A stretch of 43,412 nt of DNA from Lentibacillus kapialis (GCF_014646635.1 NZ_BMNQ01000026.1:1-43412); one strand, 5' to 3'. Shown: positions 1-8,716, numbered from the stretch's first letter. A program made the numbers and translations. The notes: generated from the letters alone by a model not told the origin.

Positions 1-2
1 AA

Positions 3-80
3 ATGTGTGGAGGGGAAATGTATCCAACGTATTATAATGGCGTACATGGACAGGAATATAAATTATCGGATTTTCTCTAA
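3..80 (+). CDS. short or 5'-truncated ORF, unknown function
   Basis: An open frame runs from the window edge to a TAA at 78-80. It ends in a Tyr-rich tail (YPTYYNGVHGQEYKLSDFL) and is followed directly by a strong terminator at 91-123. It is either the C-terminus of a gene that starts outside the window, or a mini-protein starting at ATG 18 behind GGAGGGG. I do not recognise the sequence. Only the stop codon followed by a terminator supports it being real. Confidence 0.3.
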   Translation: MCGGEMYPTYYNGVHGQEYKLSDFL

Positions 81-90
81 CGAAGATAGA

Positions 91-123
91 AAAAAGACCG
101 GGCCGCCTTTTGCCCGGTTTTTC
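91..123 (+). terminator. rho-independent terminator
   Basis: ACCGGGC (97-103) pairs with GCCCGGT (112-118). The flanking A-run and T-run extend the stem, and it ends TTTTTCTAA. It closes whatever gene enters from the left edge. Confidence 0.85.
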
Positions 124-130
124 TAATGTT

Positions 131-215
131 AACGTCAGAAAGTATAAATTATGGATGACCTTATAAAAAGCTTCGGCATTCGCCATAAGACGAGGCGAAT
201 GCCGAGTTTTTCTAA
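131..215 (+). repeat. 86-bp interspersed element, copy 1
   Basis: The element begins AACGTCAGAAAGTATAAATT and ends with a hairpin, CTTCGGCATTCGC paired with GCGAATGCCGAG, then TTTTTCTAA. Copies are at 19522-19608, 35952-36038 (reverse) and 43201-43287. This copy starts 7 nt after the T-tract of the terminator at 91-123. Just downstream (about 226-249) a degenerate echo (GACG...GAAGTATAAAT) resembles the start of a second copy. Confidence 0.85.
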
Positions 216-374
216 TTCCTAATGACGATTATAGGGTGAAGTATAAATAACAATAATTTTCAGATATGGCCAAAATCTGCAGAAATTAGCAGGAATTCTA
301 AGATATAAACTTCATGAACTTTATACAATAAAAATTGCACAAATTTATTGGACTATACGAGGTTATATGCTTGT

Positions 375-402
375 TTGTCTATATATGTTTATCCTCTATA
401 CT
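375..402 (+). promoter_or_regulatory. probable promoter of the opuC-cdh operon
   Basis: TTGTCT (375-380), a 16-nt spacer and TATACT (397-402) resemble a sigma-A promoter about 45 nt before the opuCA start. A short dyad (TTG-N10-CAA, 402-417) follows the -10 and could be an operator for the GbsR-type regulator; this is inference. Between 216 and 374 the DNA is AT-rich, and I see no gene there. Confidence 0.45.
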
Positions 403-445
403 TGTAAAAGTGTTCAAACGGTAAATCATTATGGAGGTGCAAACA

Positions 446-1600
446 TTGTTAGAGTTTAAACAAGTTTCCAAACAATACTCGGACGGAACGACTGCCGTCA
501 AGAATTTAAATCTGAAAATAAATAAAGGCGAATTTGTTTGTTTTATCGGTCCCAGTGGATGCGGAAAAACAACAACAATGAAAATGGTCAACCGTCTGAT
601 TGACATTACGGAAGGGGCGGTTCTGGTTGATGACAAAGACATAAAAGAACAGGATGCTGTGGAATTGCGCCGCTCAATGGGCTATGTCATTCAACAGATC
701 GGTCTGATGCCACACATGACCATTAAAGAAAATATTGTACTTGTCGGCACACTATTGAAGTGGCCGAAAGAAAAGAAAGATGAACGAGCGCGTGAGCTGC
801 TGAAGCTTGTTGATATGCCTGAAGAATACTTGGACAGGTATCCACATGAACTTAGTGGTGGACAGCAGCAGCGCATCGGGGTGCTGCGGGCACTTGCGGT
901 CAATCCGCCGCTTATTTTGATGGACGAACCTTTTGGCGCCCTTGATCCGATAACAAGGGATTCATTGCAAGAAGAGTTCAAAAAACTACAGAAGGAACTT
1001 AATAAAACGATTATTTTTGTAACCCATGACATGGATGAGGCACTTAAACTAGCTGATAAAGTCGTTATCATGCGCGATGGTGAAGTGGTTCAGGCAGATA
1101 CACCTGATGAAATTTTAAGGAATCCGGCTAATGAATTTGTTGAGGAGTTTCTTGGAAGAGATCGTCTTATACAGGGCAGGCCTGATGTGACAACTGTCGG
1201 ACAAATTATGGAAGGTTTTCCAGTCACTGTCCCAACTGGTACGACGCTGAAATCAGCAATATCAACCATGCGCGACCGGCATGTTGACTCATTACTTGTC
1301 GTCGACTCGGACAATGTGCTGCAGGGTTATATTGATATTGAATTGATTAACCTGAACTATAAAAAGGCGAACATGGTTGATGATGCGATGGAAACAGATG
1401 TGTTTTCAGTATCCGGTGAGAGTCTTTTGCGTGATACGGTCCACAAAATTCTCCGTCGTGGAGCGAAATATGTGCCAGTCGTTGATGATACACACCATCT
1501 GGAAGGGATTGTAACGCGGGCAACACTTGCCAATCTTGTTTATGACACGATTTGGGGCGACGGTATGGAGCTTGATGATAAGGTAACAGCAGCAGAATAG
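446..1600 (+). CDS. opuCA: osmoprotectant (carnitine/betaine) ABC transporter ATPase OpuCA
   Basis: This is the ATP-hydrolysing subunit of an OpuC-type importer for compatible solutes. Residues 1-235 form the ABC domain: Walker [10 protein letters not shown] (35-43), signature LSGGQQQR (136-143), Walker B LILMDE (156-161) and the switch His near 194. A tandem CBS pair occupies about 250-370, as in OpuA/OpuC ATPases, where it senses ionic strength or nucleotides. I chose TTG 446 because GGAGGTG lies 6 nt upstream. The in-frame ATG at 431 overlaps that ribosome-binding site and has none of its own. The protein is then 384 aa, normal for OpuCA. It is the first gene of an operon running at least to opuCD and probably to cdhB. 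Confidence 0.93.
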   Translation: MLEFKQVSKQYSDGTTAVKNLNLKINKGEFVCFIGPSGCGKTTTMKMVNRLIDITEGAVLVDDKDIKEQDAVELRRSMGYVIQQIGLMPHMTIKENIVLVGTLLKWPKEKKDERARELLKLVDMPEEYLDRYPHELSGGQQQRIGVLRALAVNPPLILMDEPFGALDPITRDSLQEEFKKLQKELNKTIIFVTHDMDEALKLADKVVIMRDGEVVQADTPDEILRNPANEFVEEFLGRDRLIQGRPDVTTVGQIMEGFPVTVPTGTTLKSAISTMRDRHVDSLLVVDSDNVLQGYIDIELINLNYKKANMVDDAMETDVFSVSGESLLRDTVHKILRRGAKYVPVVDDTHHLEGIVTRATLANLVYDTIWGDGMELDDKVTAAE

Positions 1601-1613
1601 GAGGTGTATAACA

Positions 1614-2258
1614 ATGATGGAATTTCTTGCAGAACATGGAACTGAACTAATCATCAAAACCTGGGAACACTTTTATATTTCACTGGCAGCTATTGTGCTT
1701 GGGGTCGTTGTGGCGGTACCGCTTGGGATTATCTTTTCACGCATGCCAAAGATTGCTGACCGCTTTATTTCAGTTGTAGGTATTTTACAAACCATTCCCA
1801 GTCTGGCGATTCTAGCATTTTTTATACCAATTTTGGGTGTCGGAAAGATCCCCGCAATCTTGGCTTTGTTTTTCTATTCACTGCTGCCGATTTTACGTAA
1901 CACGTACATTGGTGTTCGTGATGTTGATAAAGGCGTTATAGAGGCAGGTAAAGGAATGGGCATGAGCAATTGGCAATCGATTGTAAAGATGGAACTTCCA
2001 CTGTCACTTCCAGTCATTATGGCTGGTATACGCTTGTCGACGGTGTATTTGATTGGCTGGGCAGCTCTGGCAGCATTTATTGGCGGTGGCGGTCTTGGCG
2101 ATTTCATTTTTGATGGATTGAATCTGTATCAGCCATCATTAATAGTTGCCGGTACAGTGCCGGCTACAATTCTTGCTCTGATTGCAGATCGCTCACTTGC
2201 TCTTCTGGAAAGCAGGTTAACGTCTGATGGCTTAAAGGAGTCTAGTGATGCAGCATAG
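1614..2258 (+). CDS. opuCB: osmoprotectant ABC transporter permease OpuCB
   Basis: This is an inner-membrane permease subunit of the OpuC importer. The 214-aa protein is hydrophobic with about five to six membrane segments. It carries the permease EAA-type loop at about 110-133 ([20 protein letters not shown]), which contacts OpuCA. AGGAGGTG precedes ATG 1614 by 7 nt; a second ATG directly follows. It lies 13 nt after opuCA. Its sister permease opuCD is at 3199-3843, so the transporter is the heteromeric OpuB/OpuC type rather than the single-permease OpuA type. Confidence 0.92.
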   Translation: MMEFLAEHGTELIIKTWEHFYISLAAIVLGVVVAVPLGIIFSRMPKIADRFISVVGILQTIPSLAILAFFIPILGVGKIPAILALFFYSLLPILRNTYIGVRDVDKGVIEAGKGMGMSNWQSIVKMELPLSLPVIMAGIRLSTVYLIGWAALAAFIGGGGLGDFIFDGLNLYQPSLIVAGTVPATILALIADRSLALLESRLTSDGLKESSDAA

Positions 2259-2275
2259 TGTTGGAGGTGAAAATA

Positions 2276-3199
2276 GTGAAGAAAATATTCTATAAAGGAA
2301 GCATCATAATACTATTGCTTGTTATGCTGACAGGCTGTTCATTGCCTGGCCTTGCCAGTACAACAAAAGAGACAATTAAAATCGGGGCCCTTGGCACATC
2401 TGAGTCAGAAATCATAGCTCAAATGCTGTCGATTATGATTGAACGGGAAACTGATGCTGATACAGACCTAGTAACAAAACTTGGTTCATCGATTGTTCAA
2501 CATCAGGGAATGACAAGGGGAGATCTTGATATAACAAGTACACGCTACACAGGAACAGACTTATCCGGGGCTCTTGGTATGGATCCTATTACAGATCCGG
2601 ATAAAGCACTGAACATTGTAAAGCGTGAATTCCAACAGCGCTTCGATCAGACATGGGCACCGACTTATGGATTTGAAAACAGTTATTCAGTAGCTGTGAC
2701 ACAGGAGTTTGCCGAGAAAAATAACATTGAGACGGTATCAGATCTGGAACCATATGCGGATGAGTTGCGTTTTGGGGTTGATAATGCCTGGATTAATCGG
2801 AAAGGTGACGGTTATGACGGTTTTAAGAAAGAATACTTTGCATTTGGAGAAGTTTATCCCATGAATGTTGGTCTGGTCTATCAAGCTGCAGCCAGCGGTC
2901 ACATGGACGTTGTGTTGGCTTATTCATCAGATGGACGGATTAAGGAATTTGATTTGAAAGTATTGGAAGATGACTTTTTCCCACCATATGATGCTTCACC
3001 AGTCATTTCCAATGAAATCCTGGAAAAGTATCCGCAAATTAAAGACATAACAGAGCGGCTGCATGGTCAAATATCAACAGAAAAGATGCAGGAGCTCAAT
3101 TACAAAGCGGATGTTGAGCTCATGAATCCCAAAAAAGTCGCAAGGCAATTCCTTGAAAAAAACAACTACTTTAAGAATGCGGGAAAGGGGGACAATTGA
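2276..3199 (+). CDS. opuCC: osmoprotectant-binding lipoprotein OpuCC
   Basis: This is the extracellular substrate-binding protein, anchored by a lipid. The signal peptide ends in lipobox LTGC, with the modified Cys at residue 21. Tyr91, Tyr137, Tyr216 and Tyr240 are spaced 46, 79 and 24 apart. That closely matches the aromatic cage of B. subtilis OpuCC (Tyr71/117/197/221), which binds trimethylammonium headgroups by cation-pi contacts. The GTG start at 2276 follows GGAGGTG by 6 nt; the upstream in-frame GTG at 2258 lies before that ribosome-binding site. The protein is 307 aa. The context with carnitine catabolic genes suggests L-carnitine, and possibly its esters, as principal substrate, though family members also take betaine, choline derivatives and ectoine. 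Confidence 0.9.
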   Translation: MKKIFYKGSIIILLLVMLTGCSLPGLASTTKETIKIGALGTSESEIIAQMLSIMIERETDADTDLVTKLGSSIVQHQGMTRGDLDITSTRYTGTDLSGALGMDPITDPDKALNIVKREFQQRFDQTWAPTYGFENSYSVAVTQEFAEKNNIETVSDLEPYADELRFGVDNAWINRKGDGYDGFKKEYFAFGEVYPMNVGLVYQAAASGHMDVVLAYSSDGRIKEFDLKVLEDDFFPPYDASPVISNEILEKYPQIKDITERLHGQISTEKMQELNYKADVELMNPKKVARQFLEKNNYFKNAGKGDN

Positions 3200-3843
3200 T
3201 GGAAACACTTGAGGCGTTTATAAACTATGTCAGTCAAAATGGCGGCTATATATGGGAACAGTTTTACAGACATTTTCTTATGGCTGCATACGGTGTTCTA
3301 TTGGCAGCCATCATCTCAATTCCACTGGGCATTCTGATTGCTAAGTACAGCAAACTGAGCAGTTGGGTGCTGGCATTCGGAAGTATTATTCAAACCATCC
3401 CGGCTTTGGGTGCCATGGCCGTAATTATGATTGTCATGGGGCTTGGAACGAATACAGTTATTGTGACATTGATGCTTTATTCAATTTTACCGATTACACA
3501 GAATACGTATGTCGGAATGAAAGATGTTAATAAAAACGTTATTGAAGCTGGCTATGCATCCGGTATGACAAAGTTTCAGCTCCTGCGAATGGTCGAGCTT
3601 CCGCTGGCAGTTAGTGTCATTATGGCAGGGCTCAGGACGGCACTTGTCATCGGTATTGGAATAGCGGCGATTGGTGCATTCGTAGGCGCCGGAGGTCTTG
3701 GTGCTATTATTCTGACTGGAACTAATGCGACCGACGGAACACCGATTATTTTGGCGGGAGCGATTCCGACTGCTCTGATGGCTATTATCGCCGATTTGAT
3801 TATGGGATGGATCGAACGAAAATTGCTACCTGCTCAAGGATGA
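3199..3843 (+). CDS. opuCD: osmoprotectant ABC transporter permease OpuCD
   Basis: This is the second permease of the OpuC system: 214 aa, with about five to six membrane segments and an EAA loop containing IEAGYASGMTKFQ. The start ATG overlaps the TGA of opuCC (TGATG), so the two are translationally coupled. The AAAGGGGG ribosome-binding site lies inside the end of opuCC. The following 64 nt contain no terminator, which supports read-through into the hydrolase gene. Confidence 0.92.
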   Translation: METLEAFINYVSQNGGYIWEQFYRHFLMAAYGVLLAAIISIPLGILIAKYSKLSSWVLAFGSIIQTIPALGAMAVIMIVMGLGTNTVIVTLMLYSILPITQNTYVGMKDVNKNVIEAGYASGMTKFQLLRMVELPLAVSVIMAGLRTALVIGIGIAAIGAFVGAGGLGAIILTGTNATDGTPIILAGAIPTALMAIIADLIMGWIERKLLPAQG

Positions 3844-3907
3844 TAAGCTTAATGCAGCATAAACCCATATAAGCATCTGATAATCGATATAAATAGAGGT
3901 GAAACTC

Positions 3908-5587
3908 ATGGAAAGGGTCAGAACTGATAAAAATATTCCATGCAAATTATCGGATGGCGCAGTACTGCGTTCGGACGTTTACAGGCCGGATGATAATGAA
4001 GAATACCCGATCCTGATGCTGCGCCTGCCATATGATAAGGAAACGCCGCGCTATTATGATGAATATCTGGATGTTCCCAGACTGGTCGAAGCCGGATATG
4101 CTGTGATTCTCCAAGACGTGCGCGGGCGGTTCGCATCCGACGGTGAATTTTATCCGTTCATTCATGAAGGTGAAGACGGGTACGAAGCGGTTGAATGGGC
4201 GGCCGGACTGTCTTTTTCAAATGGTAAAGTAGGGCTTTTTGGTATGTCTTATCACGGATATACCCAGTTGGCTGCAGCAGCAGAAAAACCGCCATCATTA
4301 AAAGCAATTGCCCCGGTCATGACAATGGGAAATCCATGGGGCGATATACTGGGCGATGAGGGCAGCCCCAATGCCACTGGCAAATTCGAAACGTGGGTTC
4401 TGGGCTCGATAGTTGAAGACCAACTAAAACGGCGGAATCGTCTTGACAGAGTAAAACTGAACAGCTATTTAGAAGATATGGCAGAGTGGTTGCATTATGC
4501 GCCCGCAGATGAATGGATGCCAATGAAGGAGCTCGATCCGAACTCATTTTTCTTTGATGTGATGCAGGACAAAGTGGATCCGGAGTGGAAAGAGAATGCA
4601 AAAGTGAATGGAAAGCTCAAAAGCGGAGAAATTCCGGCTTTGTTTATGGGTGGTTGGTTTGATGCGTTATTAGGTTCTACCCTGGAGGCTTATGAAGCAT
4701 ATGGCGGACCACGTATGCTGTGGATTGGTCCATGGACTCATGAGGAAATGACCGGCCAAGCCGGTGATAAGTTTTTTAATAATGCAGCCGAAAATATTGG
4801 TGTCGATAAAATGAAAGACCCGACAGAGGTTCATATTAAATGGTTTGACAGATGGCTGAAGGACAAACCGATGCCAATTGAAAAGCCGGTTCATATTTAT
4901 TTGATGGGAAAGGCAGAATGGGCAGCTTATGACGAATGGCCATGTGCGGATAATGTAAAAGATAGTGATGTATATCTCCATAGCGAAGGTTTTTCACAAA
5001 CGCGCAGCGGCGACGGTGGACTAATGCTGCAGTCTCAGAAGGAACAGACATCCAGTGCTCTCAAACTGGATCCTGAACATCCCGTTCCGGTATTTGGCGG
5101 CGGAACCTTGATTGCTGGACACGAATCAGGTATGTTTGATGTGAAAGATATACAGGACCGTGAAGATGTGCTTGTATATACAAGTGAGCCGCTTGCCAAA
5201 GATCATCAATTACTCGGACCGGTAAAAGCTGTCATATGGGGATCTTCACCATCCGAGTTATTTGATGTGTCATTACGTCTTTCGGATGTGAATGCATCCG
5301 GTTGTACTTACAATATTATTGATACATTTCACCGGGAAAAAGTAGCATCCATCAATAAACCATTTTGCTTGGAACTCGACATTGGCTCAACAGCTTATTT
5401 ACTGGAAAAAGGCCATTATTTACGCTTGGATATCGCAGCGAGCAAGGCACCGCACTTTGATGTAAACCTGAACAACGGGAAGACAACCAAGACTCACGCT
5501 GATGGCAAGGCGGCATTTGAGCATATCTATCATGGCGGACTAACGGCATCAAGACTCATATTAAGGCTTGTTGAAGAGAAGTCATAA
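3908..5587 (+). CDS. CocE/NonD family alpha/beta-hydrolase (X-Pro peptidase S15 fold)
   Basis: This is a predicted cytoplasmic serine hydrolase of 559 aa; no signal peptide is seen. The N-terminal alpha/beta-hydrolase domain has the nucleophile elbow GMSYHG with Ser114. Asp252 (GGWFDA) and His278 (GPWTHEE) have the spacing of the CocE triad. A C-terminal beta-rich domain of the PepX_C type follows (about 330-555). Known family members hydrolyse esters or amides such as cocaine and glutaryl-7-ACA. Here the gene sits between a quaternary-ammonium importer and carnitine-degrading enzymes, so I infer a carnitine ester or amide as substrate. GAGGTG precedes ATG 3908 by 6 nt; an in-frame GTG at 3899 lies within that site. 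Fold and triad are near certain; the substrate is not known. Confidence 0.85.
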   Translation: MERVRTDKNIPCKLSDGAVLRSDVYRPDDNEEYPILMLRLPYDKETPRYYDEYLDVPRLVEAGYAVILQDVRGRFASDGEFYPFIHEGEDGYEAVEWAAGLSFSNGKVGLFGMSYHGYTQLAAAAEKPPSLKAIAPVMTMGNPWGDILGDEGSPNATGKFETWVLGSIVEDQLKRRNRLDRVKLNSYLEDMAEWLHYAPADEWMPMKELDPNSFFFDVMQDKVDPEWKENAKVNGKLKSGEIPALFMGGWFDALLGSTLEAYEAYGGPRMLWIGPWTHEEMTGQAGDKFFNNAAENIGVDKMKDPTEVHIKWFDRWLKDKPMPIEKPVHIYLMGKAEWAAYDEWPCADNVKDSDVYLHSEGFSQTRSGDGGLMLQSQKEQTSSALKLDPEHPVPVFGGGTLIAGHESGMFDVKDIQDREDVLVYTSEPLAKDHQLLGPVKAVIWGSSPSELFDVSLRLSDVNASGCTYNIIDTFHREKVASINKPFCLELDIGSTAYLLEKGHYLRLDIAASKAPHFDVNLNNGKTTKTHADGKAAFEHIYHGGLTASRLILRLVEEKS

Positions 5588-5619
5588 ACCCGGCAAGCAT
5601 ATTGAAAAGGGAGATTGAC

Positions 5620-6177
5620 ATGTCTGATCAAAACGAAAAAATAGAAGATGTCAAAACGCAATTTATTGAAAAAATTACAGATAATATGAATGCTTTTGGA
5701 GCCCCGACAAGTGTTGGCCGTGTTCTTGGGATTATTTACATGAACGGGGAACCGATGACACTGGATGATCTGGCTGCTGAAACAGGGATGAGCAAGACCA
5801 GGATGAGCCAGATTGTCCGTGAAATGATCGATATGAACATTACTGAACGTGTATTTAAAAAAGGTATCCGGAAAGACTTGTATCAGGTTGAAGAAGATTA
5901 TTATGAAACATTCATTTCGTTATTCACATCGACATGGCAAAGGGCAATCAGCCGGAGCCGTCACTTTGAACAAAAGCTCAAGAAAAAAATAGATGAGATA
6001 AAACGGGATCCGGAATTGACGAAAGAAAATGAACAGAGAATTAATGATTTGCTGATTGAGCTTCACGAATGGAAGGAATACTATGACTGGATCCGTAGAG
6101 TAAATGACTTTTTCGAAAGCGGAGAAATTTTTAAACATGTTCCTAAAAAACAAACAGGAGGCGGTAAAGATGAATAA
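5620..6177 (+). CDS. GbsR/MarR-family transcriptional regulator
   Basis: This DNA-binding protein of 185 aa has a winged helix-turn-helix around residues 35-95 (PMTLDDLAAETGMSKTRMSQ) and a helical C-terminus. It resembles B. subtilis GbsR and OpuCR, which control choline/betaine genes and the opuC operon. The start at ATG 5620 is fixed by AAAGGGAG 6 nt upstream. Its 3' end overlaps cdhC by 8 bp. Encoded inside the transport-catabolism operon, it probably autoregulates that operon in response to carnitine, betaine or a pathway intermediate (inference). Confidence 0.85.
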   Translation: MSDQNEKIEDVKTQFIEKITDNMNAFGAPTSVGRVLGIIYMNGEPMTLDDLAAETGMSKTRMSQIVREMIDMNITERVFKKGIRKDLYQVEEDYYETFISLFTSTWQRAISRSRHFEQKLKKKIDEIKRDPELTKENEQRINDLLIELHEWKEYYDWIRRVNDFFESGEIFKHVPKKQTGGGKDE

Positions 6178-7063
6178 AAAGGCAATTTTATCATGCGCAG
6201 TGACAGGAGCAGGAGACACGACAGACAAAAGTCCACACGTACCGGTAACGCCAAAGGAGATTGCCGACTCGGCCATTGAGGCGGCTAAAGCAGGTGCGAC
6301 GATCGCTCATGTCCACGCGCGTGATCCGAAAACAGGCGGTTTGAGCCATGATGTCAACCTGTATCAGGAAATAGTAGAACGTATCCGTGAGTCAGAAACT
6401 GATGTAATCATTAATATTACATCAGGTGGCGGCGGTGACTGGGCGCCTAGTGAAGACGATCCGACCAGAGGCGGTGAAGGGACTGACATCCAGACACCTG
6501 AAGAACGTCATGAGCCGGTTGGCAAACTGCTGCCGGAAATGTGCACACTTGACTGCGGAAGTACCAACTTCGGTAATATGCTGTATGTCAGCCCGACTGA
6601 CTGGCTGCGCAAGCAAGCAAAGCTAGTGCAGGAAAGTGGTGTGAAGCCTGAGCTTGAATGTTTTGACACAGGGCATGTTCGCTTTGCCAATCAATTGATT
6701 AATGAAGGTCTGATTGACGGCGATCCGTTGTATCAATTCTGTCTTGGTATCCCGTGGGGAGCGGCAGCTGATGCGGAAACATTGTCCTATATGAAAAGCC
6801 GTGTGCCGGAAAATGGCAGATGGGCCGCTTTTGGAATCGGCAGAATGCAAATGCCAATTGTAGCAGAATCCGTTCTACAGGGTGGTAACATCCGCGTAGG
6901 CCTGGAGGATAATCTATATTTGAAAAAGGGGCAGCTGGCAACTAACGAGCAGCTTGTGGATAAAGCAGTCGGCATTGTGCACAGCCTTGGCTCCGACATT
7001 ATGACACCGGCAGAAGCACGTAAGGAATTAAATCTCTTGAATCCATATGGAAAGGAAGGCTAG
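6170..7063 (+). CDS. cdhC: 3-dehydrocarnitine cleavage enzyme (BKACE, DUF849)
   Basis: This is a beta-keto acid cleavage enzyme of 297 aa. The family motif AHVHARD places the zinc-binding His47 and His49 after the first strands, followed by a glycine-rich SGGGG loop. For the carnitine branch of BKACE, the reaction is 3-dehydrocarnitine plus acetyl-CoA giving betainyl-CoA plus acetoacetate (CdhC in Pseudomonas). The neighbours carnitine dehydrogenase and a hotdog thioesterase support this branch. GGAGGCGG lies 6 nt before ATG 6170. The frame stays open upstream inside gbsR, but only this start has a ribosome-binding site and the normal family length. Confidence 0.88.
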   Translation: MNKKAILSCAVTGAGDTTDKSPHVPVTPKEIADSAIEAAKAGATIAHVHARDPKTGGLSHDVNLYQEIVERIRESETDVIINITSGGGGDWAPSEDDPTRGGEGTDIQTPEERHEPVGKLLPEMCTLDCGSTNFGNMLYVSPTDWLRKQAKLVQESGVKPELECFDTGHVRFANQLINEGLIDGDPLYQFCLGIPWGAAADAETLSYMKSRVPENGRWAAFGIGRMQMPIVAESVLQGGNIRVGLEDNLYLKKGQLATNEQLVDKAVGIVHSLGSDIMTPAEARKELNLLNPYGKEG

Positions 7064-7064
7064 T

Positions 7065-8033
7065 ATGGCAACCGAAGCATCAATTAAACACGTTACCGTT
7101 GTCGGGACAGGCGTAATCGGCAACGGATGGATCACACGATTTTTGGCAAACGGCTGTCGCGTGACGGCTTCAGATTTAGATCCTGAAGCTGAAAATCGGA
7201 CCCGCGAAGCTGTAAAAAGAGCTTGGCCTAAAATGGAAGAAATGGGGCTGGCAGAAGGCGCTTCACAGGATAATCTGTTTTTTGAACCGGATATGCAAAC
7301 GGCTTTGGCAGAGGCAGACTTTGTACAGGAAAACGTGCCAGAGCGAGAAGAATTAAAGCGCAGCGTGATTGCTGACATCGATAAATATACACCCAAAGAA
7401 GCGGTGATTGCATCGAGCACATCCGGTATTTTACCGAGTACACTGCAGGCAGATTGTCAGCACCATCCTGAGCGTGTGATGGTTGCCCATCCGTTCAACC
7501 CGGTTTATCTGATGCCGCTTGTTGAACTTGTTGGCGGCAACAAAACCGAAGAATCCTACATTGAAAAAGCCAGGCATTTTTATGACAATTTGCAGATGAA
7601 GCCGCTTGTTGTGCGCCATGAGATCGAAGGACACATTGCCGATCGCCTGATGGAAGCTGTCTGGCGTGAATCATTGCACATCGTTAATGATGGTGTGGCC
7701 ACAACAGAAGAAGTCGACGCCTCCGTCATTTATGGCCCGGGACTGCGCTGGGCATTGATGGGACCATTCATGACATTGCATATGGGTGGTGGCAAACAAG
7801 GCATGCGCCATTTGCTGAAGCAATTCGGTCCGGCATTAAAATTGCCATGGACGAAGCTTGAGGCACCGGAATTGACAGATGAACTGGCTGATAAGGTGAT
7901 CACTGGTTGTGAAACACAAACCGGTGATGAGGAGATGGAAAAACTTGAAGAACGGCGCGACCAATTTTTAATCGAGCTGCAGCAGTTGCTGGATAAATAT
8001 TGGCCGGGAGCTAACCTTGAAGGCAGACTATAA
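7065..8033 (+). CDS. cdhA: L-carnitine 3-dehydrogenase
   Basis: This NAD-dependent enzyme oxidises L-carnitine to 3-dehydrocarnitine in the cytoplasm. It is 322 aa and belongs to the 3-hydroxyacyl-CoA dehydrogenase superfamily. The N-terminal Rossmann motif VVGTGVIGNGW covers about 12-22. The catalytic-region sequence VAHPFNPVYLMPLVELVGG lies near 140-160. The C-terminal helical domain completes the active site. It starts one base after the cdhC stop, with AAGGAAGG upstream, so the two are tightly coupled. Relatives are CdhA of Pseudomonas and LcdH of B. subtilis. Confidence 0.92.
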   Translation: MATEASIKHVTVVGTGVIGNGWITRFLANGCRVTASDLDPEAENRTREAVKRAWPKMEEMGLAEGASQDNLFFEPDMQTALAEADFVQENVPEREELKRSVIADIDKYTPKEAVIASSTSGILPSTLQADCQHHPERVMVAHPFNPVYLMPLVELVGGNKTEESYIEKARHFYDNLQMKPLVVRHEIEGHIADRLMEAVWRESLHIVNDGVATTEEVDASVIYGPGLRWALMGPFMTLHMGGGKQGMRHLLKQFGPALKLPWTKLEAPELTDELADKVITGCETQTGDEEMEKLEERRDQFLIELQQLLDKYWPGANLEGRL

Positions 8034-8057
8034 GCTAACGTGACAGGAGGATTTGCC

Positions 8058-8531
8058 ATGGGTGAACCGAAAGTGATTATACAGCATACGGTTCCGGACG
8101 AATGGATCGATTACAATGGTCATATGAATGATGCGGAATATGTTCGTGCGTTCAGCTGGGGTGTTGATCGTTTAATGAAATTGATTGGCATTACAGATGA
8201 GTTCCGCGAAGAGAGTCAATACACAATTTATACGATGGAGACGCATATTTGTTACTTGGATGAAATGAAGCTTGGTGAGCCATTTGAAGTGCATATGCAA
8301 ATTCTTGATTATGATGCCAAGCGTATCCATGTATTTTATGAACTGTTCGGAGAGAACGGCAAACGTGCGGCAACCAGTGAACAGATGCTCATGGGAATAG
8401 ATCAGGCAGCCGGCAGAGCGGCACGATTTCCTGAAGAAATCTCAACACATGTTCAGGAAATGGCAGCACATCATGCCCCCGATGAAAAGCCAAAAGAAGC
8501 TGGACGAGTGATTGGAATAAAGCGAAAATAA
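8058..8531 (+). CDS. cdhB: hotdog-fold thioesterase, probable betainyl-CoA hydrolase
   Basis: This 157-aa 4HBT-type thioesterase has the active-site motif DYNGHMND (18-25), in which the Asp and the GH-N turn are characteristic. In carnitine-degrading Pseudomonas the corresponding gene (cdhB) lies beside cdhA and cdhC and releases glycine betaine from betainyl-CoA. AGGAGG precedes ATG 8058 by 7 nt, and the gap after cdhA is 24 nt. It is the last gene of the operon. No betaine demethylase or dimethylglycine oxidase follows, so the route appears to stop at glycine betaine, as expected if the product is kept as an osmolyte. Confidence 0.85.
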   Translation: MGEPKVIIQHTVPDEWIDYNGHMNDAEYVRAFSWGVDRLMKLIGITDEFREESQYTIYTMETHICYLDEMKLGEPFEVHMQILDYDAKRIHVFYELFGENGKRAATSEQMLMGIDQAAGRAARFPEEISTHVQEMAAHHAPDEKPKEAGRVIGIKRK

Positions 8532-8624
8532 CCGCATCATCCGGGGCGGGAGACATGAAGGCTCAGCTGACGACTTACCCTTGGTCGAAAAGCCGATTAT
8601 AGAAAGTAATAGTGCTGGTAAAAA

Positions 8625-8658
8625 GAAAGAGCCGCTGACGCTGGTCAGCGGCTCTTTC
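8625..8658. terminator. bidirectional terminator between convergent operons
   Basis: A perfect 15-bp stem (GAAAGAGCCGCTGAC / GTCAGCGGCTCTTTC) encloses a 4-nt loop. On the minus strand it is followed by TTTCTTTTT-like sequence, so it is strongest for the fetAB-type pair. On the plus strand it closes the carnitine operon. Confidence 0.85.
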
Positions 8659-8677
8659 GTCATCTGAAAAATTAGCC

Positions 8678-8716
8678 TGAGCGTGAAATTCGAGCGCGAA
8701 AACATGGGCGCGAAAA
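8678..8716. repeat. short GCGCGAAA repeat cluster
   Basis: GCGTGAAA (8681), GCGCGAAA (8694) and GCGCGAAA (8708) recur at 13-14 bp. On the minus strand they read TTTCGCGC, like the cores of the 21-bp array at 17472. The spacing differs, so I only suggest a relationship. Confidence 0.4.

Noticed and set aside
6104-6169. N-terminal extension of CdhC into the regulator gene
   Set aside because: No ribosome-binding site, and it would overlap the regulator by 74 nt. GGAGGCGG defines ATG 6170.
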